From Campylobacter concisus (GTDB lineage: Bacteria; Campylobacterota; Campylobacteria; Campylobacterales; Campylobacteraceae): a stretch of DNA of 64,000 bases. The stretch covers positions 119,875 through 183,874 of the forward strand of contig NZ_JAAKYZ010000003.1 in NCBI RefSeq assembly GCF_015229955.1, written 5' to 3'. Every line of letters begins with the position of its first letter. Positions within the stretch are counted from its first letter, which is position 1. Below the pieces are notes generated by a model. That model had not been told where the DNA came from. It was given only the letters and a program-made list of their open reading frames with translations, and did not search any database. Shown piece after piece: positions 51,882-59,433 of this stretch. A program made the translations under genes and the position numbers.

Positions 51882-54806
51882 TTAGTTTTCATCAGCTTTT
51901 GCTCCGTTTGCTTGGTAGTAACTTATCTGATTTATGATAAGCTCGCCACCGTTTTCTATCCTTACACTATCAAAGTCGAGATTGTCGCTGCTTACCCTAA
52001 AACCAAAGAAGCATCTTGGTCTATCGCCCACTCCAATATAGTTTGCTGACATGCGTTTTTGGCCATAAGAGCAACTTATACCAGCAAGGGTTAGCTCATC
52101 ACGTAGGGCTTGAGCAAAGTTCTTTTGTGTGATAGGCTTACCGCCTTTGTCGTTCATGTATGCTAGATAAACCTTATAAAGTGGTACTGACGGCACAAAA
52201 TAGTCGGCATCTGCAATAATCGCATCTTTAACAAAGGTACGAAGTGGATTTACGCTATCTTTATACTCTTCAAGCTCAGTTTGCATACGTTTAGAGCGAG
52301 TAAATTTGTTTTGTGTAATAAGACGTTTTAGTCCATCAAGAGCTAGATTAAATATACCTCCTAGCTCATCATTAAAACGATCGCTAAGGCCTCTTATTTT
52401 CTGGCTATCTTTTACCTCTTTATCAAAAACTATAAGCAGCATTCGTCTAAAAACACCATTATCTATACCGCTTTTTGGTTTTTCGTTACCGGCAAATGCA
52501 AGTTTTGGTTTTTCACTAGGAAGCAGTGAATATGGCTCTTCATTTTTTGGGTTTATAGTTATCGCATCTTTTGTACTGACGATAGCTTTTAAGTTCGCTA
52601 GTTGTCCTTTGTCAGTGCCGTTTTTGTCGATCTCGGAGCCAATGTTTAATAACTTGTTTGTAAGCGCGCAAAGCTGATGCCCCTCAAATTGTTGAAGCTG
52701 GAGAGATGAAACATTATCCTCACCAAAAAAGTTTCTAATAGTGTCTAGGATTACGCTCTTGCCGTTTGCTCCACTTTTGCCGTATAAAAATAAAAAGCTT
52801 TCAAACTCATGGCTAGGAATAAAGCAATAGCCAATAAACTCCATAAGTGTTTTTATGTCGTCTTCATCGCTCATAATATCGCGTAAGAATTTATTCCACT
52901 TTGGGCACTTAGCCGAAGGATCGTAGTTAAATTTTAAGATGTTTGTAGCTGCATCTTTATAGTCATGCTTTTTCTTAAATGTAATAACGCCATTTTTACT
53001 AATAAAAATCGTGCCATTTAATAAATTTATGACACGGCGAGATTCGTGAGATTTTATCTCATCTAGATCTAGTGATAAGCTAGTTAGATCCTCGACTATC
53101 TTATTGACGTTTTCACGGCTTTGTTTTTTCTTATCTACATACGCAGCAGCCATCCAATGAGAGTGAATAAATTTGGCCAACGCATTGGTATCTATCTGCA
53201 TGAAATGGTTACTTGCCCAAACGTGTAAATTCTTTTTATACTCACCCAGACGATAGCCTAGTTTTAAAAAAGTCTGATTTAGACTTGCTACCATATCCGT
53301 AATATGCGTTTGATGATAGTTTGTTCGCATAGTCTTGTTTATGCGGAAGGCATCGCTAAAAGCCTTTGAAAAACGCTCAAAATTTTGCTCCTCTTGTTCA
53401 GTGAGAAGGAAACTTTGGATGTAAGCTTTTTTAAATTCCTCATATCTCTCGCCCATCTTTCTCTCTAGCTCTTTTGCATTATTTAGCACTTCATCGACAT
53501 ACTTGTCATCAAGTTCGCCTTTTACTGGAAAGATATTTATAAAATTACCTTCTTCATCTCTTGCTAGTATCTCGGCTTTGATTTGGCGAAATTCTTTGAT
53601 AGGTAGATTTTGTTTAAATTTATCAAGCTTTGCCGAAAGGTTCGGAAAGTATTCGCATATCTCATCTATAACGACGTTCGTCGGTTCAAAACAGCTAAAG
53701 GCCACTACTTCAAGTGGGCTAGCATTTTGAAATTTAAAGGCATGGTCATAGAGATAATCGCTAATATCATAACCTTTTGAAAAGTTTTTGCCGATCATAT
53801 AAAATAGCACTATTCGTACGCTTCTAGCTACATCTTTGATCTCATAAAATTTCTTTATCGCATTTTCATATCCGGCCTCATCGTGATCAAACCAGATAAA
53901 TACATGCTTATCTCTTAGAAGCTCTTTGTATTCTTCCCAGCTAGCAGTTACACCACCAAGCGTCAAAGCGCAAACATTAAAACACATCAAATTTAATGCG
54001 TCTTTTTCGCCTTCGCAAATGACTACACTGCTGCCTTTATAGTCATCGTAAAAATTTAGAGGGAAGGGGCTAGCATGTGCGCCACTTTCGCCTATCCATT
54101 TTCCAGGCATTCTCTCGCTTGTTAGCTCACCCTTATGTGGGTCATAGGCAAATTTCTCTCTATATTTGATATTTACAGGTGCGCCGTTAGCGTCTCTTAT
54201 GATGATGGCTAGACTTTTATGCTCAAAGCTATATCCTATAAGTTCGCGGCTATATGAATCAAAGTTATTGACTTGTGTTGGGAATAGTGCTGAAATTTGA
54301 TCTTTGATAAGATCGTAATTTTTAAGCTTATTTTCCACAAGTTGTGGAGCTATCTTGGCTAGCCTAGCTTTAAGAGCGATCTCTTTTTTTGCTCTTTGCT
54401 CAGCTTCTTTTTTCATACGAGTTTCATTTTCAGCCTTTAAAATGACTTGGTGTGCTTCATAGGCTGCTTTCTCTTCCTCGCTCATCTCTTTTGCGTTGAT
54501 AGTATTTGGTATACCAAAATGATCACAAACTTTTTTAGCTGCTTGAAGTGGTGAGAGATGCTCTTTTAACTCAACAAATTTTGTTATATCCCCACTGGCA
54601 TTGCATGCAAAGCACTTAAAAAATGCACCGTTAGAATCAGAATTGATGCCAAGACTTGGTGTATTATGACCATGGTCATGAAACGGACAATAAGCATTTC
54701 CGCTTTTAAACTCGATACCATAAACACTTTGCACAAAATCTTTAAAATCATGCTTAGATATTGTCTGTTTTATCGTTTGAAATATATTATTATCCATTAT
54801 GCACAT
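51882..54806 (-). CDS. Phage primase-helicase
   Basis: The 974-residue replication protein has a CHC2-type zinc finger (Cys40, His43, Cys65, Cys68), a Toprim primase core (VVICEGEKDAL ... FIWFDHDEAG, residues ~265-320), a D5_N-like region and an SF3 helicase with Walker A GKSGANGKS near residue 675 and a later arginine finger region (GVFRRML). It primes and unwinds phage DNA. An alternative start at 54797 (MDNNIFQ) is equally possible. The upstream gene overlaps it. Confidence 0.85.
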   Translation of the reverse strand: MCIMDNNIFQTIKQTISKHDFKDFVQSVYGIEFKSGNAYCPFHDHGHNTPSLGINSDSNGAFFKCFACNASGDITKFVELKEHLSPLQAAKKVCDHFGIPNTINAKEMSEEEKAAYEAHQVILKAENETRMKKEAEQRAKKEIALKARLAKIAPQLVENKLKNYDLIKDQISALFPTQVNNFDSYSRELIGYSFEHKSLAIIIRDANGAPVNIKYREKFAYDPHKGELTSERMPGKWIGESGAHASPFPLNFYDDYKGSSVVICEGEKDALNLMCFNVCALTLGGVTASWEEYKELLRDKHVFIWFDHDEAGYENAIKKFYEIKDVARSVRIVLFYMIGKNFSKGYDISDYLYDHAFKFQNASPLEVVAFSCFEPTNVVIDEICEYFPNLSAKLDKFKQNLPIKEFRQIKAEILARDEEGNFINIFPVKGELDDKYVDEVLNNAKELERKMGERYEEFKKAYIQSFLLTEQEEQNFERFSKAFSDAFRINKTMRTNYHQTHITDMVASLNQTFLKLGYRLGEYKKNLHVWASNHFMQIDTNALAKFIHSHWMAAAYVDKKKQSRENVNKIVEDLTSLSLDLDEIKSHESRRVINLLNGTIFISKNGVITFKKKHDYKDAATNILKFNYDPSAKCPKWNKFLRDIMSDEDDIKTLMEFIGYCFIPSHEFESFLFLYGKSGANGKSVILDTIRNFFGEDNVSSLQLQQFEGHQLCALTNKLLNIGSEIDKNGTDKGQLANLKAIVSTKDAITINPKNEEPYSLLPSEKPKLAFAGNEKPKSGIDNGVFRRMLLIVFDKEVKDSQKIRGLSDRFNDELGGIFNLALDGLKRLITQNKFTRSKRMQTELEEYKDSVNPLRTFVKDAIIADADYFVPSVPLYKVYLAYMNDKGGKPITQKNFAQALRDELTLAGISCSYGQKRMSANYIGVGDRPRCFFGFRVSSDNLDFDSVRIENGGELIINQISYYQANGAKADEN

Positions 54807-55182
54807 CCGAAAAGAGACTATTTTCTTTTATAAATTTCTTTAAAATTTCTACGACTTCATGTGCAAACTCAGGGTTTTTAAAACGAAAACGCCTAAAGTA
54901 AAAATAAATTGCAGCTTTGTTTTTACCAGTATGCTTTGAAACGTAGTCCGCGATCTCGCTTTCACTCGATGCGCATTCAAGTGCTTTGTAGTATATATCT
55001 GCCACTTCATCGAAGTGTGGACAAAGGTAGTTTTGCTTAACGAAAAGGGCGTGCTCGTATATTTTAAAGCGATCATGCCTATCATGCTTGCGGTCAAGAT
55101 AGCTTAAATTTTGTAGATTTTTCTTGCATGTTTCAAGTATGCTAGCGTGATCTACACGAACATATTCCCTCATCGCACTCAT
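54790..55182 (-). CDS. Early phage protein, function unknown
   Basis: ATG 55182 with AAGGAG upstream is a better start than the longer frame from 55236 and gives 130 residues. It is helical, rich in His, Lys and Phe, with FYFRRFRFKNPEF near residues 90-100. It overlaps the primase-helicase start, so it is translationally coupled. It may be a replication accessory factor. No family recognised. Confidence 0.5.
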   Translation of the reverse strand: MSAMREYVRVDHASILETCKKNLQNLSYLDRKHDRHDRFKIYEHALFVKQNYLCPHFDEVADIYYKALECASSESEIADYVSKHTGKNKAAIYFYFRRFRFKNPEFAHEVVEILKKFIKENSLFSDVHNG

Positions 55183-55183
55183 G

Positions 55184-55294
55184 CTAGCTCCTTTTTTTAA
55201 AAAACAAAGCCAACATGCCAAGCGTAAACATAGCACCGCCTACAAAAGCACAAACAACTACTGCAATAACGCTTAAGGCAAATTGCTCAGTCAT
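55184..55294 (-). CDS. 36-residue single-span membrane protein
   Basis: The short frame from ATG 55294 (AAGGA upstream) encodes one membrane span (LSVIAVVVCAFVGGAMFTLG) and a basic tail (FFKKRS). It shares an overlap with the regulator upstream and ends just before the next gene's ATG. Tight packing and a ribosome site favour a real gene. Confidence 0.5.
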   Translation of the reverse strand: MTEQFALSVIAVVVCAFVGGAMFTLGMLALFFKKRS

Positions 55295-55551
55295 GGTCTA
55301 TCCTTTTTGGTAAAAATTTCGCCTTCGCCGTAAAATAGCCACTGGATCGAAAAGCCATACTTGTCAGCAAGTAGGATGATCCATGATAGTGGCGGTCTGT
55401 TCTCTTTTATGACATTCCAGTAGGCGACCCTAGTGACGTTAAGCACTTGTTTGGCAAAGTCGTTTTTGCCGTAGTCAAGCAGTCTTCTAGCCGCATCTAT
55501 ACGCTGCGTAATGGCTACAATATCAAGCGTTTGGTGCTGCTTTTTATCCAT
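55291..55551 (-). CDS. Cro-like phage regulator
   Basis: The 86-residue protein has an HTH-type fold and ends with GFSIQWLFYGEGEIF, typical of small phage repressors. It is the first gene of the leftward early operon and diverges from the CI-like gene, as Cro does in other temperate phages. An operator overlaps the promoter. Confidence 0.65.
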   Translation of the reverse strand: MDKKQHQTLDIVAITQRIDAARRLLDYGKNDFAKQVLNVTRVAYWNVIKENRPPLSWIILLADKYGFSIQWLFYGEGEIFTKKDRP

Positions 55552-55614
55552 CGAAAACCCCTTTTTACGCTATAATGTAAATACATTTTAACGCTTTGGT
55601 TAAATAATGTTGTA

Positions 55615-55658
55615 ATTATACCAACAATTGTTGGTAATGTCAATGGTTATACTAACAA
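55615..55658. promoter_or_regulatory. Divergent early/lysogenic promoters with operators
   Basis: A perfect 18-bp palindrome TACCAACAATTGTTGGTA (55619-55636) overlaps a minus-strand TATAAT (55615-55620). Direct repeats TTATAC(C/T)AACAA at 55616-55627 and 55647-55658 are 31 bases apart, three helical turns. The second overlaps a plus-strand TATACT (55648-55653). A repressor bound here would control both directions. Confidence 0.7.
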
Positions 55659-55681
55659 ATTTTACCTTAAAGGGATGAAAA

Positions 55682-56068
55682 ATGGAAAATTTGGAGGCTG
55701 TTTTGGCGAGGGTGCGCGCCGTGCTCGGAGTAAAAACAGATAAACAAATGTGTGAAATTCTTGATATTTCTTATGGTACGTTGGATATGTGGAAGGTTAG
55801 AAAAAAAATCCCAAAAGGAAGGTTTTTTGAGATTGCCGCCAAACTAAACGTACCGATCGAGTATTTAGAAAGTGGAGTAAATATATCAGGTGGGAATAAT
55901 CAGATCGGCAATTTAAATACGCAAAACAACGGCGTAAACGAAATAGATAGAGGCGAGATGTGGAGCGAGTTTGTAAGGCTGTTTGATGAATATGGCAGCA
56001 ACGCTATGCTTAGACAATTTATCGAGCGTCTAGAGGAAGAAAAGGAAAAATTTACTAAAGGGAAGTAG
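55682..56068 (+). CDS. CI-like repressor with NNQIG motif
   Basis: Residues 1-65 fit the phage CI repressor HTH domain (KTDKQMCEILDISYGTLDMWKVRKK). Residues 70-83 are GGNNQIGNLNTQNN, also found near the ends of the next two proteins. The C-terminal 45 residues are acidic and helical. There is no S24 peptidase domain, so induction is not by RecA-type self-cleavage. The 128-residue protein probably maintains lysogeny through the operators at 55615-55658. Confidence 0.75.
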   Translation: MENLEAVLARVRAVLGVKTDKQMCEILDISYGTLDMWKVRKKIPKGRFFEIAAKLNVPIEYLESGVNISGGNNQIGNLNTQNNGVNEIDRGEMWSEFVRLFDEYGSNAMLRQFIERLEEEKEKFTKGK

Positions 56069-56070
56069 GC

Positions 56071-56448
56071 ATGAGTGAGTACGAAAAATATTGGACTAAA
56101 AATATCGGTCTTAGCGTAGGCGATACTGAGAATGAGATTAGCGTTTTTGAGGTAAAGGAGTTAATGCTTTTTAGAGAAGATGCTAAGAGTAACGCAGGGT
56201 ATGGCGATGACAAAATGTTGGCTGCTCAAGAATTTCTAGAATTTTTGGATATCGAATATCATGAAATTTTAGATGCTGATTTTGTTTTTAAAGATAAAGA
56301 TGATCCTGTATGGCTATGGGTAAAATTTTCTCAAGAAGTCGGAAGAAAAAAGAGAGGCGATACAAAAATATATAACATACAAATCCACGGTGGAAACAAT
56401 CAAATAGGCGACGGAAATACTCAAAATAATAATGGAAGTAAAGCGTGA
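56071..56448 (+). CDS. Cargo protein ending in the NNQIG motif
   Basis: The 125-residue acidic soluble protein, of no recognised family, ends with IQIHGGNNQIGDGNTQNNNG (motif at residues 107-120). The start is 2 bases after the repressor gene. The stop overlaps the GTG of the next gene. The motif is at the extreme C-terminus, on a likely flexible tail. Confidence 0.6.
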   Translation: MSEYEKYWTKNIGLSVGDTENEISVFEVKELMLFREDAKSNAGYGDDKMLAAQEFLEFLDIEYHEILDADFVFKDKDDPVWLWVKFSQEVGRKKRGDTKIYNIQIHGGNNQIGDGNTQNNNGSKA

Positions 56449-56777
56449 TAGATGAAATTTTAAAGACATTTTTTGAAGCGATAGGTGGTTTTGTAAGTTA
56501 TTGTCTCGCTTTTATTTTTAGTGGCATAGAAAAATTTATCATGTATATATTGTATTATCCAGATCCGCAAATCTTGCATTATAGATTAGCTGGATTTATG
56601 ATGCTTTCTATGATAATAATTTCTTTGTTTTCATTTTATATAAATAGAAGAAGACGTCGATTAAAAAAGGATAAGCCACTTAAATTTTATAATGAAAAAA
56701 GGCACACCATCATAATCAATGGTGGAAATAATCAAATCGGCAACGATAATACGCAGAATAATTACAGCAGGAAATAG
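56445..56777 (+). CDS. Membrane protein with cytoplasmic NNQIG tail
   Basis: The GTG start overlaps the previous stop. The 110 residues hold two hydrophobic segments (about 9-36 and 48-68), a strongly basic patch (NRRRRRLKKDK) and a C-terminal tail with INGGNNQIGNDNTQNN (motif 93-106). The basic patch places the tail in the cytoplasm. A membrane effector with an amyloid-like motif would fit signalled cell death or membrane damage, but this is inference. Confidence 0.6.
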   Translation: MIDEILKTFFEAIGGFVSYCLAFIFSGIEKFIMYILYYPDPQILHYRLAGFMMLSMIIISLFSFYINRRRRRLKKDKPLKFYNEKRHTIIINGGNNQIGNDNTQNNYSRK

Positions 56778-56778
56778 T

Positions 56779-57321
56779 TTGAAATACCTCATTTTGCTAT
56801 TGGTGTTATTTGGATTTTGTTTTTCTCAACAGTACGATTCAGAAAGATTTTTAAAGGATTTTTCTAAAAATAGACTACAAGAGACCATAGAAAGACATAA
56901 AATTTTAATTAACAAATATTCTCAAAATATCGATAAATCTAAATTCTTTTTTGATATGGGAGAGATCGTGGTTAATTTACTCGATGAATCTGGGAATAAG
57001 GTTTTATATATAAGAATTTCACTAGGTGTAGAAAAACAAGAAGATTTGAATATCCTAACTCAAATTCGCCCCGTAATAGCAGATACTATAATAAAAACAG
57101 CTTCAAGTAAGACATTCGATGAGATATCTACAGTTAAAGGTAAGGAAATTTTTTCTTATGAAATAGCAGATGCGGTAAATAAAAATATAAACCGTATCTC
57201 TACAAAAAAAGAAATAGATATAATAAAATATGTATTTTTTGATAAATTTTTCATAGAATTTCAGGATATGGAATTGGAGGAAAGAGTTGAAGCAATAGAG
57301 AGTATTTTAAAGCTCAAATGA
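56779..57321 (+). CDS. FliL-like secreted or membrane protein
   Basis: The TTG start (AGGAAA upstream) gives 180 residues with an N-terminal signal or span (MKYLILLLVLFGFCFSQQ). The rest fits FliL: FDMGEIVVNLLDESGNKVLYI, LRISLG-like strand, IIKTASSKTFDEI, and IIKYVFFDKFFIEF at the C-terminal strand. FliL sits by the flagellar stator and affects torque. A phage-carried copy could modify motility of the lysogen. It overlaps the next gene in frame-shifted ATGA. Confidence 0.6.
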   Translation: MKYLILLLVLFGFCFSQQYDSERFLKDFSKNRLQETIERHKILINKYSQNIDKSKFFFDMGEIVVNLLDESGNKVLYIRISLGVEKQEDLNILTQIRPVIADTIIKTASSKTFDEISTVKGKEIFSYEIADAVNKNINRISTKKEIDIIKYVFFDKFFIEFQDMELEERVEAIESILKLK

Positions 57322-57344
57322 TATATGATATAAAGGATTACACA

Positions 57345-57764
57345 ATGACATTTCGTGATTTTTTTGACATACAATATAAAAAGGCAATTGCATGTCTAGA
57401 ACCCAACTTTGAGAGTGCTCCAGATGATATTAAATTTGATAACACTACTACTATTAAAAACTACAGAATTAATATCGATGATATAATCGGGACATATCAC
57501 CCGGGCTATAAGAATCAGCCGCTTTTTGTGGTTTATGAAGATATGGCCGCAAGTTTTGAACGTTACGATGTTGATAACCAGCAACATTTAGATTATTTTA
57601 CTGCTGATAAAGACGAAGATGATACATGGGAGATAGTTATTTATCACGGGAAAGGATATGTTAGACACGATGGAAATCATAGAACCGTTGCGGCTAAAAT
57701 ACTAGCTTACGCTGGGAAAATCCCTAAAGAAGTATGTGTAGCAAAAGCTATAGTAGTTTCTTAA
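57345..57764 (+). CDS. ParB/Srx-fold-like protein
   Basis: ATG 57345 (AAGGA, 7 bases) is preferred over ATG 57318, although the latter overlaps the FliL-like stop. The 139 residues include IYHGKGYVRHDGNHRTVAAKI with DGNHR at 109-113, the GxxR/H-type nucleotide-binding turn of ParB and sulfiredoxin folds. Related domains act as CTPases, nucleases or phosphate-transfer enzymes. The function here is open. Confidence 0.5.
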   Translation: MTFRDFFDIQYKKAIACLEPNFESAPDDIKFDNTTTIKNYRINIDDIIGTYHPGYKNQPLFVVYEDMAASFERYDVDNQQHLDYFTADKDEDDTWEIVIYHGKGYVRHDGNHRTVAAKILAYAGKIPKEVCVAKAIVVS

Positions 57765-57801
57765 ATTGTTACTATTTTTATTGAAATACCAGGAGTATAA
57801 A

Positions 57802-58065
57802 ATGGGTAAATTTGTTTTATTTTTGATGGTTGCAATAAGTTGTTTTGCTTGGAGCGGTTATGATTTAGAAACTGGGGAATGCGTGGAAATAGGAAAAGGA
57901 AATCTAGTAAGGCGTGGGCGAGATATAGAGATATACGACTGTAAGGACGGCAAATATAAGATCGTAAACGTTAAAAGCATATCCAAGATAGGAGGTAGCG
58001 TAGAAATAGAAGTATACGACTACGAAAAAAATAAAATTAGAATTTTAGAGATGGAAAGCCGCTAA
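57802..58065 (+). CDS. DUF5334-like exported protein
   Basis: ATG 57802 (AGGAG upstream) gives 87 residues: a signal peptide (KFVLFLMVAISCFAWSG) and a small beta domain with SGYDLETGECVEIGKGNLVR and RDIEIYDC, the pattern of DUF5334. It is probably periplasmic. It is part of the lysogenic cargo. The function is unknown. Confidence 0.6.
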   Translation: MGKFVLFLMVAISCFAWSGYDLETGECVEIGKGNLVRRGRDIEIYDCKDGKYKIVNVKSISKIGGSVEIEVYDYEKNKIRILEMESR

Positions 58066-58080
58066 TTGGGAGAAGAGAAT

Positions 58081-59256
58081 ATGAGTAGCGAAAATCAAGA
58101 TGGTAAAGTGTTACTGCAAAAGCGGCTTATCCGCTTTTTGGAAGATGAATCAAAAATGTCTACGCTATCCAACTTATTGGACATAGTTGAAAACAGCGCT
58201 TTTGATTCGGTTAGCTCAAATATTGCAAATTTTTATTCCAGTTATAATGATCTTACTAGCAAAAAGCAAGAAATAGACGGGATCTTGGATGACGTAAAAG
58301 ATTCCCAAGAAAAAATAAATAATGCTTATAGCGAAATTTACGATATAAACGATAGCAACATAGAGCCAAAAGACTCAAGTAGTATTTTAAATAATTTAAG
58401 GCAGGCTAGTAATGATGCTGACGAAATAAGAAAAACATATAAAAATTTTTATGGACAAAAAGACAGCGAAGGCAACCAGATACAAGGTATTGTTTCTAAA
58501 CTCGAGTCTGCTTGTAGCGAAATAGAAAAATCGGAAGATAAAATAAATGAGCTAAAAGATTTTTATGAAGAGGTGTTTAACGGGATTACGGATGATAGCG
58601 ATCCAAAAAATAATAAAAAGTCATGGGTAGATTTGTTGGATGAAAAAAAAGGATATGTAAATAATATGATCGAACAAGGGGAAAACGACTTTAAAAATTT
58701 AAAGAATAAGATAAATTCATTGCTTCCTGGTGCAACTTCCGCTGGGTTAGCTAGAGCATATATGAGACAAAGAAGAATAACGGAAAAGAAAGTAGAAAAG
58801 TGGAATCGTATTTTCAAGTGGGCTATAGTAACATTTGCTGCTGTTTTCTCGTTTTATTTTGCTTTAGCTATATATTTAAATACTTTTAGTTTTGTTGACT
58901 TTTTTAAAAGTTTACCATTGTGGGTGTTTAGTGGATTTTTTATTTATTACTCAACACAGCAGATTTCTGAGTACAAAAAAACAGCTGATGAATATAGGCA
59001 TAAAGAAGCCTTAGCGTCATCTTATATTGGCTTTGAGCGTCTTATAGCGGAATCTGGAAATATGGAATTGAGAGATAAACTTTTAGAAATAGCTACTGAT
59101 GCTATTGGCGTTAATCCCAGTGATAGAATAAATTCTAATGGGCAAATTCCAAGTTTAACATTTTTAGAAAAAATTATAGATTTGCTTCCGTTTGAAACCT
59201 TAAAAAAGCTTCATGACAAGATAAGTAATATTTTAAATATCGCAAAAAATCAATAA
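58081..59256 (+). CDS. Coiled-coil membrane protein, cargo gene
   Basis: ATG 58081 (GGGAGAAGAG) gives 391 residues: long coiled coils in the first ~225 residues, two membrane spans near 250-275 and 280-298, and a C-terminal helical domain (IIDLLPFETLKKLHDKISNIL). No family recognised. It ends 8 bases before the repeated element at 59265. Confidence 0.55.
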   Translation: MSSENQDGKVLLQKRLIRFLEDESKMSTLSNLLDIVENSAFDSVSSNIANFYSSYNDLTSKKQEIDGILDDVKDSQEKINNAYSEIYDINDSNIEPKDSSSILNNLRQASNDADEIRKTYKNFYGQKDSEGNQIQGIVSKLESACSEIEKSEDKINELKDFYEEVFNGITDDSDPKNNKKSWVDLLDEKKGYVNNMIEQGENDFKNLKNKINSLLPGATSAGLARAYMRQRRITEKKVEKWNRIFKWAIVTFAAVFSFYFALAIYLNTFSFVDFFKSLPLWVFSGFFIYYSTQQISEYKKTADEYRHKEALASSYIGFERLIAESGNMELRDKLLEIATDAIGVNPSDRINSNGQIPSLTFLEKIIDLLPFETLKKLHDKISNILNIAKNQ

Positions 59257-59264
59257 CTTTATAC

Positions 59265-59320
59265 GTTTTTTAGGAAACTCATAATCTAAACTATCCGCAA
59301 AAAAGCGGAGAGTTTAGATG
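59265..59320 (+). repeat. Diverged copy of the portal leader element
   Basis: GTTTTTTAGGAAA (59265-59277) is followed by a hairpin: TCTAAACT (59285-59292) with AGTTTAGA (59311-59318) and an inner CCGC/GCGG with six A in the loop. GGAG and an ATG (59318) are placed as at 28249-28261. The stems differ from 28230-28259 but still pair. Confidence 0.7.
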
Positions 59321-59393
59321 AATAACAATTTAGATTTGATCAAAAACCTTTAGCGATCTTGAAAATCGCAAGATTTATAAAAAAGTTTTTTAA
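59318..59393 (+). pseudogene. Decayed 5' fragment of a portal gene
   Basis: The frame reads MNNNLDLIKNL then stops. One base later, another frame continues FSDLENRKIYKKVF. Joined, this resembles the start of the portal at 28259 (MNEDLNLIKQAFSDLEQHK). It is a frameshifted and truncated copy from a related phage, not a recent duplicate. Confidence 0.65.
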
Positions 59394-59433
59394 ATTTATG
59401 CTCTATGCAAAATGATACGCAATATTTTATACA

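Noticed and set aside
56719..56778. Longer N-terminus for the FliL-like protein
   Set aside because: It would run through the NNQIG-coding end of the previous gene in another frame and hide the signal peptide that starts at TTG 56779.
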